DNA of 64,000 nt from Streptomyces sp. NBC_01298. GTDB lineage: Bacteria; Actinomycetota; Actinomycetes; Streptomycetales; Streptomycetaceae. The stretch spans positions 5,766,001-5,830,000 of the forward strand of contig NZ_CP108414.1 in assembly GCF_035978755.1 (NCBI RefSeq), given 5' to 3'. The translations under genes were made by a program, and so were the position numbers. Shown piece after piece: positions 26,413 to 34,410 of this stretch. Positions within the stretch are counted from its first letter, which is position 1. Each line of letters opens with the position of its first letter. Below the pieces are notes generated by a model. It saw nothing but the letters and a program-made list of their open reading frames with translations. It made no database searches and had not been told where the DNA came from.

Positions 26413-27240
26413 GTGCCGCCCGTGCGAGATCGCGTGCGGGTCGTGGTGCAGGGGAAGGGCCGGCGGTCCTGGCATGTGCGCCGGGCCGGTCTTGCCGGAG
26501 TGCTGTGGGCGGCCGGTGAACTCGCCGTCACCGTGGGCGTGGTGGTGATGTTGCTGGTGGTGCACCAGGTGTGGTGGACCAACCGGCAGGCGCTGAGCGC
26601 CGCGCACGAGATGGTGAGAGAGCTGGAGGAGGCCGCCCCACCTTCCGGGTGGCCGGAGGACGGGCCGCAGGACGGGCCGGCGGACGGGGCGCAGGAAGAA
26701 CCCGCCGGTGCCGCTTCCGCCGACGGGTCCGCCGGGTCCGACGGGTCCTCGGGCGGTGCGCCCGGGAACTCCGGGCCGCGCGCCGGCAAGCCGCCGCCGC
26801 GGGAGTCCGCGTACGGGATCCTGCGCATTCCGCGTCTGGGCGTCGCCGTGCCCGTCGCGCAGGGCGTGGACAAGCGGTCCGTGCTCGACAAGGGGTACGC
26901 CGGGCACTACGCCGGAACCGCGCAGCCCGGGGCCGAGGGGAACTTCGCGGTCGCCGGACACCGCAACACGCACGGGGAGCCCTTCCGTTACATCAACCGG
27001 CTCAGGGCCGGGGACGAGCTGATCGTGGAGGTGCGGGGGAAGAGGTACGTGTACCTGGTCGGGCAGACGCTGGCGGAGACGACCGAGCGCGACACCGGGG
27101 TGATCGCGCCCGTCCCGCGCAGCATCGTCAGGCCCGGGGCCGGGTACAGCGAGCCCGGCGCGTACATCACGCTGACGACCTGCACGCCCGAGTACAGCTC
27201 CAAGTACCGGCTCGTGGTGTGGGGGACGCTCAAGCGTTGA
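26413..27240 (+). CDS. srtE: Class E sortase
   Basis: A 275-residue membrane-anchored transpeptidase that links LAxTG-type surface proteins to peptidoglycan. One N-terminal helix (about 35-52) is followed by an acidic Pro/Gly linker (70-130) and the sortase barrel. Catalytic residues are His183 (VAGHRNTH), Cys257 (LTTCTPEYSSKYRL) and Arg266. The GTG start follows GGAGG with good spacing. A protein with a LAETG tail encoded at 34.4 kb is a likely substrate. The subfamily assignment rests on the TLTTCTP active-site context and actinobacterial origin; Streptomyces usually have several paralogues. Confidence 0.87.
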   Translation: MPPVRDRVRVVVQGKGRRSWHVRRAGLAGVLWAAGELAVTVGVVVMLLVVHQVWWTNRQALSAAHEMVRELEEAAPPSGWPEDGPQDGPADGAQEEPAGAASADGSAGSDGSSGGAPGNSGPRAGKPPPRESAYGILRIPRLGVAVPVAQGVDKRSVLDKGYAGHYAGTAQPGAEGNFAVAGHRNTHGEPFRYINRLRAGDELIVEVRGKRYVYLVGQTLAETTERDTGVIAPVPRSIVRPGAGYSEPGAYITLTTCTPEYSSKYRLVVWGTLKR

Positions 27241-27267
27241 CGGGGGGAGGGGCCTTAGGGTGGGGCG

Positions 27268-27465
27268 GTGCGTCGGAAAAGGATGAAACGTCCCCAGTTG
27301 GTCTGGCTCGCCGTGCCGTTCGTGCTGTTCGTCGGGGTGCTGCCGTTCGCGAACCGGGTGGAGCCGGCGTTGGGCGGCGTACCGTTCCTGCTCCTCTGGT
27401 TCATCGGGGCGACCCTGCTGACCCCGCTGGCGGTCTGGCTGACCTGGCGCGGTGATCACCGGTGA
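27268..27465 (+). CDS. DUF3311 small membrane protein
   Basis: A 65-residue protein with two membrane helices (LVWLAVPFVLFVGVLPF and VPFLLLWFIGATLLTPLAVWL) typical of DUF3311. The family is nearly always encoded directly before a sodium:solute symporter, as here with a 4-bp GTGA overlap, and is thought to be a small auxiliary subunit of that transporter. GTG start. Confidence 0.88.
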   Translation: MRRKRMKRPQLVWLAVPFVLFVGVLPFANRVEPALGGVPFLLLWFIGATLLTPLAVWLTWRGDHR

Positions 27466-29051
27466 GCCGGGTGGCCGTGGCGACCACCGTCTTCGCCGTG
27501 TTCATGGTGGCCACCGTCGCGCTCGGGCTGCTCGCGGTGCGCGGGCGGGACGGGGATGGCGGGGGCGGCGGCGGTGGGCTCGCCGAATGGTCGGTGGGCG
27601 GGCGCTCGCTCGGCACCGTGTTCATCTGGGTCCTGATGGCGGGCGAGGGGTACACGAGTTTCAGCTACCTCGGCGCGGCCGGCTGGGGTTACAACTACGG
27701 CGCCCCCGTGATGTACGTGGTCGCCTACATGTCCTGCGGCTACGCCGTCGGTTACGTCGTCGGGCCCATGCTGTGGGACTACGCGCGCCGCCACGGGCTG
27801 GTCGGGATCGCCGACATGGTGAGCCATCGCTACGGGCGCCCCTGGCTCGGCGCCGCGGTCGCGGTGCTCGCGACCGTCTTCCTGCTCCCCTACATCCAGC
27901 TCCAGATCACCGGCATGGGCGTGGTGGTCTCGACCGTCACCTACGGGGCGGTGTCCCTGGAATGGGCCTACTTCATCGCCTTCGCCGTCACCACCGGCTT
28001 CGTCGTGGTGAGCGGGCTGCGCGGCAGCGCGTGGGTGTCCGTGCTGAAGGACGTACTGGTCATCGCCACCCTCGGGTTCCTCGCCGTCTACGTGCCCCTG
28101 CACTACTTCGGCGGCTACGGAGAGCTCTTCGAGCGGCTCACCGCCGAACGCCCGCAGTGGCTGACCCTGCCCGGCGCCGGGAGCGGGACGGGGGGCCGGG
28201 GCGAACTGGGGGTGGCGTGGTTCGCGTCCACCACCGTGCTGAACGCGCTGACCGTCGTCATCTTCCCGACCACCGTGGCGGGGTACCTGGGCGCGCGGAG
28301 CGCCGACGCGCTGCGCCGCAACGCCATCCTGCTGCCCGCGTACAACGTGCTGCTCTTCGTGCCGATGCTGCTCGGCATGGCGGCGCTGTTCGTCGTACCG
28401 GGGCTGACGGGCGCGGAGTCCAACCTGGCGCTGTTCAAGCTGGTCGTGGACTCCCTGCCGGCGTGGGCGGTGGGGGTGATCGGGGTGGCGGCGGCGCTGT
28501 CGTCGATCGTGCCGATGGCGGTGTTCATGCTGGTCATCGGCACGATGTGGGGGCGCAGCGTGCTCTCGTTCCTGCCGCGCTGGAGCTCGGGCGAGCGGCA
28601 GAAGCTCGCCTCGCAGGCGGTCGTGGTGGCGGCCGGGACGATCGCGCTGGTGATGACGTACGTGGCGCCGAACACGCTGGTCAGGCTCTCGCTCGTGTCC
28701 TACGAGGGCATGGCGCAACTGGTGCCGATGCTGCTGCTGGGGCTGGTGTGGCGCAGGCTCACGACGGTGGCCGCGGTGTGCGGGCTGGCCGCGGGGGTCG
28801 CGGTGGTGTGCGGGCTGGTCTTCACGGGCAACGACCCGGTGTGGGGCGTGAACGCCGGGATGATCGCCCTCGCGGTGAACCTGGCGATCGCGCTGACGGT
28901 GACCTGGCTCGGCCCGCGGGAGCGGGCGGGGAGCGGGGCGGGGGCTGGTGGGCCCGATCGGCGGCCGGACGAGGAAGTGCTGGCGCGCGATCCGCTGCCC
29001 GGAACCGGGGATCAAAACGAGGCCCCGTCCGTTGTCAGTGCGCATGGTTAG
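27462..29051 (+). CDS. Sodium:solute symporter family transporter
   Basis: A 529-residue protein of the solute:sodium symporter family with about 13 membrane segments. Family features include WSVGGRSLGTVFIWVLMAGEGYTSFSYLGAAGWGYNYGAP near the N-terminus and YGRPWLGAAVAVLATVFLLPYIQLQITGMG. A Gly-rich run after the first helix and a hydrophilic tail are variable. The substrate is not predictable; relatives take up monocarboxylates, amino acids or pantothenate-like compounds. Its GTG start overlaps the DUF3311 stop, so the two proteins are translationally coupled. Confidence 0.9.
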   Translation: MSRVAVATTVFAVFMVATVALGLLAVRGRDGDGGGGGGGLAEWSVGGRSLGTVFIWVLMAGEGYTSFSYLGAAGWGYNYGAPVMYVVAYMSCGYAVGYVVGPMLWDYARRHGLVGIADMVSHRYGRPWLGAAVAVLATVFLLPYIQLQITGMGVVVSTVTYGAVSLEWAYFIAFAVTTGFVVVSGLRGSAWVSVLKDVLVIATLGFLAVYVPLHYFGGYGELFERLTAERPQWLTLPGAGSGTGGRGELGVAWFASTTVLNALTVVIFPTTVAGYLGARSADALRRNAILLPAYNVLLFVPMLLGMAALFVVPGLTGAESNLALFKLVVDSLPAWAVGVIGVAAALSSIVPMAVFMLVIGTMWGRSVLSFLPRWSSGERQKLASQAVVVAAGTIALVMTYVAPNTLVRLSLVSYEGMAQLVPMLLLGLVWRRLTTVAAVCGLAAGVAVVCGLVFTGNDPVWGVNAGMIALAVNLAIALTVTWLGPRERAGSGAGAGGPDRRPDEEVLARDPLPGTGDQNEAPSVVSAHG

Positions 29052-29174
29052 TATCGAGTGCCAGTGCTAGTACGGGATCACCTACGGGGTCACGTACGGG
29101 GTCACGTAGTACGGGTGTGAGTCGCCGGTCTCTTACGGGAGTTCGTGCGCGGGAGCTGGAAGGGGGTGGTTCGT

Positions 29175-29528
29175 GTGGCAGAGCACAGCGGGCTTCGCCC
29201 CGTGGGGTTCACCGCGCCGTCCGCGCAGTCCTTGCCGTCCGCGCGCCTCGTGGCCCTGCTGACCTCCCTCCTGCTGCTCGGCGGGTTCCTCGGGCTGTTC
29301 GCCGGGGAGGGCGGGCTCGGCGCTGTCGTGGTGGTCCTCGCGACGACCCTCGCCGTGGGTACCTCGGCCCTGGCCGCCCGGCTGGTCCGGGCGGTGCCGC
29401 CGCACCGAATACGTACCGCGATCCGTGATCGCGAGCAGCGCACGGCGTTCTTGCCGCAGCGGGATCCCGACGCTGCGGGCCGGTCGCGGCCCAGGGCGCC
29501 CGGCCGGGCCCTTCCGACGGCCGCGTAG
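29175..29528 (+). CDS. DUF6412-like membrane protein
   Basis: A 117-residue protein with two hydrophobic helices (LVALLTSLLLLGGFLGLFAG and GAVVVVLATTLAVGTSALAARLV) and a basic C-terminus. It matches, from memory, the DUF6412 proteins encoded directly before a YidC paralogue in Streptomyces. It may assist the insertase, which is inference from gene order. The chosen GTG has GAAGGGGG about 8 nt upstream; other in-frame starts lie at 29145 and 29166. Confidence 0.72.
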   Translation: MAEHSGLRPVGFTAPSAQSLPSARLVALLTSLLLLGGFLGLFAGEGGLGAVVVVLATTLAVGTSALAARLVRAVPPHRIRTAIRDREQRTAFLPQRDPDAAGRSRPRAPGRALPTAA

Positions 29529-29646
29529 GGGCGCGCAGCTCCTTCCTCCTGATCACTTCTGATCGCCACACCTTGCCGCCCCTCGCGGGTCGTCACGCCG
29601 AAACGCATCTCTTTCGACGTTCGACGAGTCCCTTCGGAGGGCCCAC

Positions 29647-30528
29647 GTGTCCGTTTTCATCGATCTTGTTGCTCTGCTGGGCCGGCTGCTGGAGCCGGTG
29701 CTGGCCGAGTCCGCGACCGCTGCCGCGATCGTGCTGTTCACCGTGCTCGTGCGGCTCGCTCTGCACCCTCTGAGCCGGGCCGCCTTCCGCGGGGCGACTC
29801 CCGTGGCGGGCATCCTGCCGGTGCTGCTCCAGCTGCCGGTGTTCTTCCTGATGTACCGGGCGTTCTCCTCGTCCGAGATCGGCGGGGCCACCAACGAACT
29901 GCTCGGCCACCGGTTGTTCGCCGCACCGCTCGGGGACCGGTGGGGTGAGGCGCTCGGGGAGGGCGGGCTCTTCGGCGAGCAGGGGCTCGTGTTCCTCGGG
30001 CTGTTCGCCGCCGTCGCGGTGGTGGCCGCGTGGAGTGCGGTGCGGGGCCGCGCGGCGGCTGCGCTGATGGCTGCCACTGGCGGGGCCGGTGGCGCGAAGG
30101 CCGGTGGTGCGACGGCCCCTGGTGCGACGGCCCGTGGTGCGAAGGCCGGTGGTGCGAAGGCCGGTGGTGCGGAGGCTGCCGGGTCCAAGGCTGCCGGGTC
30201 CAAGGTGGCGAAGGCCGCCGGGGCCGGGACCGGCCGGGGGAACGGCGTGCGGGCGAAGGCGGCCGGGGGTAGGGCGGCCTCGGGTGCCGGGGCTGGCGCC
30301 GGTCTGACGGCCGAGCAGCAGGAGCTCGCGCGGAAGCTGGGCGGCGTACTGCCCCTGCTGTCCTTCGGGACGCTGATCACGGCTGCCCTGGTGCCGCTGG
30401 CGGCCGGGTTGTACCTGGTCACCACCACCGCGTGGTCGGTCGCCGAGCGTGCCTGGCTCCAGCACCGGAAGGACCGGTCGGAGCGTGCCGGGCTGGCGCT
30501 CAGCGGAGCTGAGCGTTCCGCCATGTGA
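29647..30528 (+). CDS. YidC/Oxa1-family membrane insertase paralogue
   Basis: A 293-residue insertase-like protein. The core reads VRLALHPLSRAAFRGATPVAGILPVLLQLPVFFLMYRAF, equivalent to the YidC/Oxa1 segment with its conserved hydrophilic-groove Arg and first membrane helices. A 130-residue Ala/Gly/Lys-rich hydrophilic insert (about 145-225) separates these from the last two helices. This is not the main YidC of the dnaA region, so it is probably a second, specialised copy. GTG start with GGAGG 6 nt upstream. The insert is encoded by short repeats (GGTGCGAAGGCC) and may vary between strains. Confidence 0.82.
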   Translation: MSVFIDLVALLGRLLEPVLAESATAAAIVLFTVLVRLALHPLSRAAFRGATPVAGILPVLLQLPVFFLMYRAFSSSEIGGATNELLGHRLFAAPLGDRWGEALGEGGLFGEQGLVFLGLFAAVAVVAAWSAVRGRAAAALMAATGGAGGAKAGGATAPGATARGAKAGGAKAGGAEAAGSKAAGSKVAKAAGAGTGRGNGVRAKAAGGRAASGAGAGAGLTAEQQELARKLGGVLPLLSFGTLITAALVPLAAGLYLVTTTAWSVAERAWLQHRKDRSERAGLALSGAERSAM

Positions 30529-30558
30529 ACAGGGTCTTGCGGATGAGGCCGTCATCTT

Positions 30559-30597
30559 GGAGGATCGACCAATCCTCCGATGGCCGCAACCCATCGG
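30559..30597. promoter_or_regulatory. Two adjacent inverted repeats upstream of FAH-family gene
   Basis: GGAGGAT (30559-30565) pairs with ATCCTCC (30572-30578), and CCGATGG (30577-30583) pairs with CCATCGG (30591-30597). The first is also framed as TTGG...CCAA. They lie 54-92 bp before the ATG of the FAH-family gene and look like a regulator-binding region or an attenuating leader. Confidence 0.45.
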
Positions 30598-30650
30598 CCG
30601 GCCCGGGGCATGCCCATGGGCCGACCACCCTCGACCACGGGAGAATGCCC

Positions 30651-31508
30651 ATGAAGCTGCTGCGTGTAGGACCCGTCGGGTCGGAGCGCCCCGCGCTGCT
30701 CGACCAGGACGGGACCCTGCGGGACCTGTCCGGCCTGATCACGGATGTGGACGGCGCGCTGCTCGCCGACGACTCCGTGCTGTCCCGGGTACGGGACGCG
30801 GCCGAGTCCGGTGAGCTCCCGGTGCTGGACGCCGAGGGTCTGCGGATCGGGTCCGCGGTCGGCCGCATAGGCAAGGTCGTGGGCATCGGCCTGAACTATC
30901 ACGGGCACGCGGCCGAGGTGGGCGCCGAGGCGCCGGCCGAGCCGATCATCTTCCTGAAGGCCCCGGACACCGTGGTCGGCCCCGACGACACCGTGCTGAT
31001 CCCGCGCACCAGCGTCAAGACCGACTGGGAGGCCGAGCTCGGCGTCGTCATCGGTGCCACCGCCCGCTACCTGGCCTCCGCCGAGGAGGGCCTCGCGCAC
31101 GTCGGCGGGTACGTCCTGGTCAACGACGTGACCGAGCGCGCCTTCCAGACCGAGCGCGGCGGCACCTGGGACAAGGGCAAGAACTGCGAGACCTTCACCC
31201 CGCTCGGCCCCTGGCTGGTCACCGCGGACGAGATCCCGGACCCGCAGGCGCTGGACGTGAAGCTGTGGGTCAACGGTGAGCTCAAGCAGGACGGCCACAC
31301 CTCCGACCAGATCTTCCCGGTCGGCGAGGTCGTGCGGTACGTGAGCCAGTTCATGACCCTGTACCCGGGCGACGTCATCGTCACCGGCACCCCGGCCGGT
31401 GTGGCCGCGGGCCAGCCGGAGCCGAAGCCGTTCCTGCGAGCGGGCGACGTGGTGGAGCTGGAGATCGACGGGCTCGGCCGTCAGCGCCAGGAGTTCAAGG
31501 ACGCGTAG
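30651..31508 (+). CDS. Fumarylacetoacetate hydrolase family protein
   Basis: A 285-residue enzyme of the FAH superfamily. The C-terminal catalytic domain (from about residue 75) has VVGIGLNYHGHAAEVG and the metal-binding acidic residues in TDWEAELGVVIG, then VNDVTERAFQ, PLGPWLVT and GDVIVTGTPAGVAAG. Relatives hydrolyse or isomerise acylpyruvates (5-carboxymethyl-2-hydroxymuconate isomerase, acylpyruvase, ureidoglycolate lyase types); the substrate is unresolved. The ATG is 8 nt after GGGAG. A terminator follows. Confidence 0.9.
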   Translation: MKLLRVGPVGSERPALLDQDGTLRDLSGLITDVDGALLADDSVLSRVRDAAESGELPVLDAEGLRIGSAVGRIGKVVGIGLNYHGHAAEVGAEAPAEPIIFLKAPDTVVGPDDTVLIPRTSVKTDWEAELGVVIGATARYLASAEEGLAHVGGYVLVNDVTERAFQTERGGTWDKGKNCETFTPLGPWLVTADEIPDPQALDVKLWVNGELKQDGHTSDQIFPVGEVVRYVSQFMTLYPGDVIVTGTPAGVAAGQPEPKPFLRAGDVVELEIDGLGRQRQEFKDA

Positions 31509-31524
31509 TCGCGGATCGACAGGG

Positions 31525-31560
31525 AGGGGCGGTGCCGTCGTCGACGGCGCCGCCCCTTTT
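31525..31560 (+). terminator. Rho-independent terminator after FAH-family gene
   Basis: A 15-bp stem (31525-31539 with 31543-31557, one G-T wobble) is followed by a short T run. It is placed 17 bp after the stop and before the convergent oxidoreductase gene. Confidence 0.8.
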
Positions 31561-31588
31561 CCCGTTCCCGTCCGGGGCCCCGGACGGC

Positions 31589-32698
31589 TCAGACCTTCAC
31601 CGTGCACCCCTCGCTCGACGACCTGCGGGCCGCCTCCAGTACGTCCAGGCAGTGCGCCGCCTCCAGGGCCGTGACGGGGGCCGGGCCGCCGTCGCGCAGG
31701 GCCGCCGCCACGGCCGCGTAGTACGCCGGGTAGTCGCCCGGGGTGGTTCGTACCGGCGTGCCGCCGCCGGTCAGAGGTGATTCCCCGGAGCCCAGCCGGC
31801 CCCACAGGTGCTCGGGCTCCTCGCCCCAGGTCCGCTCGGGGTCGCCGGGGCGCAGACCCTCGCGCAGGGCCCCCTCCTGCGGGTCCAGGCCGTACTTGAC
31901 GTAGCCCGCGCGGGAGCCCAGTACGCGGAAGCGCGGGCCCAACTGGGCCGTGGTCGCGCTGACGTAGAGGTGGGAGCGGACCCCGCTCGCGTGGGTGAGG
32001 GCGATGAAGGTGTCGTCGTCCGCCTCGGCGCCCGGGCGGCGTACGTCGGTCTCCGCGTAGACCCGTACCGCGGGGCCGAACAGCACCAGCGCCTGGTCCA
32101 CCACGTGGCTGCCGAGGTCGTACAGCAGCCCGCCGATCTCCTCGGGGGCGCCGGACTCCCGCCAGCCGCCCTTGAGCTGCGGACGCCACCGCTCGAAGCG
32201 GGACTCGAAGCGCTGCACCTCGCCCAGCTCGCCGTCGGCGAGGAGGCGGCGCAGGGTGAGGAAGTCGTTGTCCCAGCGGCGGTTCTGGAAGACGGAGAGG
32301 AAGGTGCCGGTCCGCTCGGCGAGCGCGGCCAGCTCGCGGGCTTCGGCGGCGGTGGCGGCGAGCGGCTTGTCCACGACGACCGGGATGCCGGCGGTGAGGG
32401 CGGCCGTGGCGAGCGGGACGTGCGTCTTGTTGGGGGAGGCGATGACGATCAGGTCGGGGGCGGGGCTCTGGGCGAGCAGCTCGTCGGCGGTGGCGGCGAT
32501 CCGGACGTCCGGGTAGGCCTCGCGGACCTGGGCGGCGCGGCCCGGGTCGGAGGTGACGACGGTGTCGAGGACCAGACCCTCGGTCGCGGAGACGAGCGGG
32601 GCGTGGAAGACGGAACCGGCCAGGCCGTAGCCGACGAGACCTACGCGGAGGGGGGCGGGGGTGGTGGTGGGGGAGGTGGCGGAGGCGGTGGCGTTCAT
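31589..32698 (-). CDS. Gfo/Idh/MocA-family oxidoreductase
   Basis: A 369-residue NAD(P)-dependent oxidoreductase. The Rossmann domain has VGLVGYGLAGSVFHAPL, a variant of the dinucleotide-binding loop. VVVDKPLAATAAEA carries the family Lys of the EKP-type motif (here DKP), followed by FQNRRWDNDF and the C-terminal beta domain with GGLLYDLGSHVVDQAL. Relatives oxidise sugars, inositols or related polyols. It is divergent from a ROK regulator gene, with a palindrome between them, suggesting control by that regulator in response to a sugar. The TTG 36 bp upstream was not used because it lies in the promoter region. Confidence 0.89.
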   Translation of the reverse strand: MNATASATSPTTTPAPLRVGLVGYGLAGSVFHAPLVSATEGLVLDTVVTSDPGRAAQVREAYPDVRIAATADELLAQSPAPDLIVIASPNKTHVPLATAALTAGIPVVVDKPLAATAAEARELAALAERTGTFLSVFQNRRWDNDFLTLRRLLADGELGEVQRFESRFERWRPQLKGGWRESGAPEEIGGLLYDLGSHVVDQALVLFGPAVRVYAETDVRRPGAEADDDTFIALTHASGVRSHLYVSATTAQLGPRFRVLGSRAGYVKYGLDPQEGALREGLRPGDPERTWGEEPEHLWGRLGSGESPLTGGGTPVRTTPGDYPAYYAAVAAALRDGGPAPVTALEAAHCLDVLEAARRSSSEGCTVKV

Positions 32699-32711
32699 GG
32701 TGACTACTTTG

Positions 32712-32724
32712 GCAACAGTGTTGC
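32712..32724. promoter_or_regulatory. Candidate operator palindrome for the ROK regulator
   Basis: GCAACA-G-TGTTGC, a perfect 6-bp inverted repeat around one base, sits 14 bp before the oxidoreductase ATG and in the divergent promoter of the ROK gene. Position and symmetry suggest an operator controlling both. Confidence 0.55.
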
Positions 32725-32805
32725 TTAAGTGCAAGGAGGGTGGACAATGGCCAGGTGGACAGGGGTAGCGGGAACGGCAGGGACAGCAGGAGCGGCGGGG
32801 GCGAC

Positions 32806-33879
32806 GTGAGTGGTGGCAGCGGCGTGAATCTGCCCGTGCTCCGCGGGCACAACGACGCGCTGGTGCTGGATCTCCTGCGCGGAGCCGGCCCCGCCGGGCT
32901 GGGCCGCGGTGACCTCGCCGCGCGTACGGGGCTCACCCCGCAGGCGGTCAGCAAGATCGCCGCGCGGCTCCGGGGCGAGGGCCTGGTGGCCGACGCCGGA
33001 CGCGAGGCCTCCACGGGAGGCAAACCGCGCACGCTGCTGAGGCTGGTCCCGGAGGCGCGGCACGCGGTCGGGGTGCACCTGGACCGCGACGAGCTCACGG
33101 CGGTACGGGTCGATCTGGCGGGCCGCGTCGTGGCGGACGGGCGTGCCCCGCTGGACTTCGGGGCCGGTCCGGACGCGGTGGTCGAGGAGGCCGTACGGGC
33201 TGTCGCGCGGGTGTGTGGTGACCGGCCGCTCCTCGGCGTCGGCGTGGCCGCGCCGGGGCCGCTGGACTGGCGGACCGGGGTGCTGGGGCGGGTGACGGGG
33301 TTCCCGGAGTGGGAGGGGTTCCCGTTGCGGGAGGTACTGGAGGGGCGGCTGGGGGTTCCCGTGCGGGTGGACAAGGACACCAACGCGGGGGTCGCGGCGG
33401 GGGCCGGCTTCGGAGAGGCCGCCTTCGGGGAGGCCGTGGCGTACGTACACGTCGGCACCGGACTGGGGGCGGGGCTCCGGCTGGCCGGTAGCGGCGAGGT
33501 CTACCGGGGGCGGCGCTCGGCGGCGGGCGAGTTCGGACACCAGGTGCTGCGGCTGGACGGGCCGGCCTGCCGGTGCGGGGGGCGCGGGTGCGCGGAGGTC
33601 CTGTGCCTGGACGCGGTGGCCGGCGGCCGGCTGGAGGAAGCGGCGCGGATCGTGGGGGAGGCGGCGGCGAACCTGGTCGCGCTGCTGGATGTGGACCGGG
33701 TGTTGCTCGGGGGCCGGGTCGTGGCGGCTGCGCCGGGCGTGTTCCTGGAGGGGGTGCGGGGGGTTCTGGGTGTGCGGGCCTTTGTGGGGGGTGCGGTGAG
33801 GGTGGAACTCGCGGAGGGGGGCGTGGCGGAGGGGGCGGCGGAGCTGGTGCTTGGCCCGTTGTTCGGGCGAGGGGCGTGA
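32806..33879 (+). CDS. ROK-family transcriptional regulator
   Basis: A 357-residue regulator of the ROK (repressor, ORF, kinase) family. A winged-helix N-terminal domain (LPVLRGHNDALVLDLLRGAG, TGLTPQAVSKIAARL) precedes a sugar-kinase-like domain with GVGVAAPGPLDWRTG, the DKDTNAG motif, GTGLGAGL (phosphate loop) and the ROK zinc-binding signature CRCGGRGCAEVLC. It probably represses the divergent oxidoreductase gene until a sugar binds. The start is uncertain: GTG codons at 32740 and 32755 are also in frame, but the strong AAGGAGG abuts the first one, so I chose the GTG giving the normal family N-terminus. Confidence 0.87.
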   Translation: MSGGSGVNLPVLRGHNDALVLDLLRGAGPAGLGRGDLAARTGLTPQAVSKIAARLRGEGLVADAGREASTGGKPRTLLRLVPEARHAVGVHLDRDELTAVRVDLAGRVVADGRAPLDFGAGPDAVVEEAVRAVARVCGDRPLLGVGVAAPGPLDWRTGVLGRVTGFPEWEGFPLREVLEGRLGVPVRVDKDTNAGVAAGAGFGEAAFGEAVAYVHVGTGLGAGLRLAGSGEVYRGRRSAAGEFGHQVLRLDGPACRCGGRGCAEVLCLDAVAGGRLEEAARIVGEAAANLVALLDVDRVLLGGRVVAAAPGVFLEGVRGVLGVRAFVGGAVRVELAEGGVAEGAAELVLGPLFGRGA

Positions 33880-34410
33880 CCCCTTGGCCCCTGGCCCCTC
33901 TGGCCCCCTGAGCCCTTGGTGCTCTGGCCCCGGACTGGAGAGTGGCTCGTGCGTGCCGGTGTGGCGGCGTCCCCGGCCGGGGGAGGAGTCGCGTGCGGGT
34001 GGGCGGCCCTGCGGGGCTGTCCCCTACCCGCCCTTCCACCGTTCCCAGGGCTCCGCCCTGACCCGGTCCTCAAGCGCCGGACGGGCTGAAGAGTGGGGAT
34101 CCCGGGCTGTGCCCCCCCCGGGGCTCCGCCCCAGGCCCCGGTCCTCAAACGCCGGGCGGGCTGGAGAGCAGGGATCCCGGGCCGCACCCGTCCCTCGGGG
34201 CTTCGCCCACCCGAGTCCGGGGTTGAAGCGGCTGGTGGGGGGCGGGGGGTGTGCGCCGAATGGGGGGAAATGGGGAGAGGTTGGGCGTGGTGCTGGACAG
34301 GGGGGTTGGCGGGCGTGGGAAGGTGCGGGCAAGGCCGGGGTGATTGTCGGTTTGTCCGGCAATCCTTTGATGGGTCATTCTGTTCTGGCGTCGGCGAGTA
34401 GGGGTTCTCC
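33880..34410. repeat. 531-bp gap with degenerate Streptomyces intergenic repeats
   Basis: No gene is visible. Two copies of a roughly 68-bp element occur at 34049-34115 and 34121-34188. Each contains GGGCTCCGCCC, then GGTCCTCAA[A/G]CGCCGG[A/G]CGGGCTG, then GGGATCCCGGG. A third, truncated copy starts near 34198. Similar GC-rich palindromic intergenic elements recur across Streptomyces chromosomes. The last 60 bp before 34411 presumably hold the promoter of the surface-protein gene. Confidence 0.7.
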
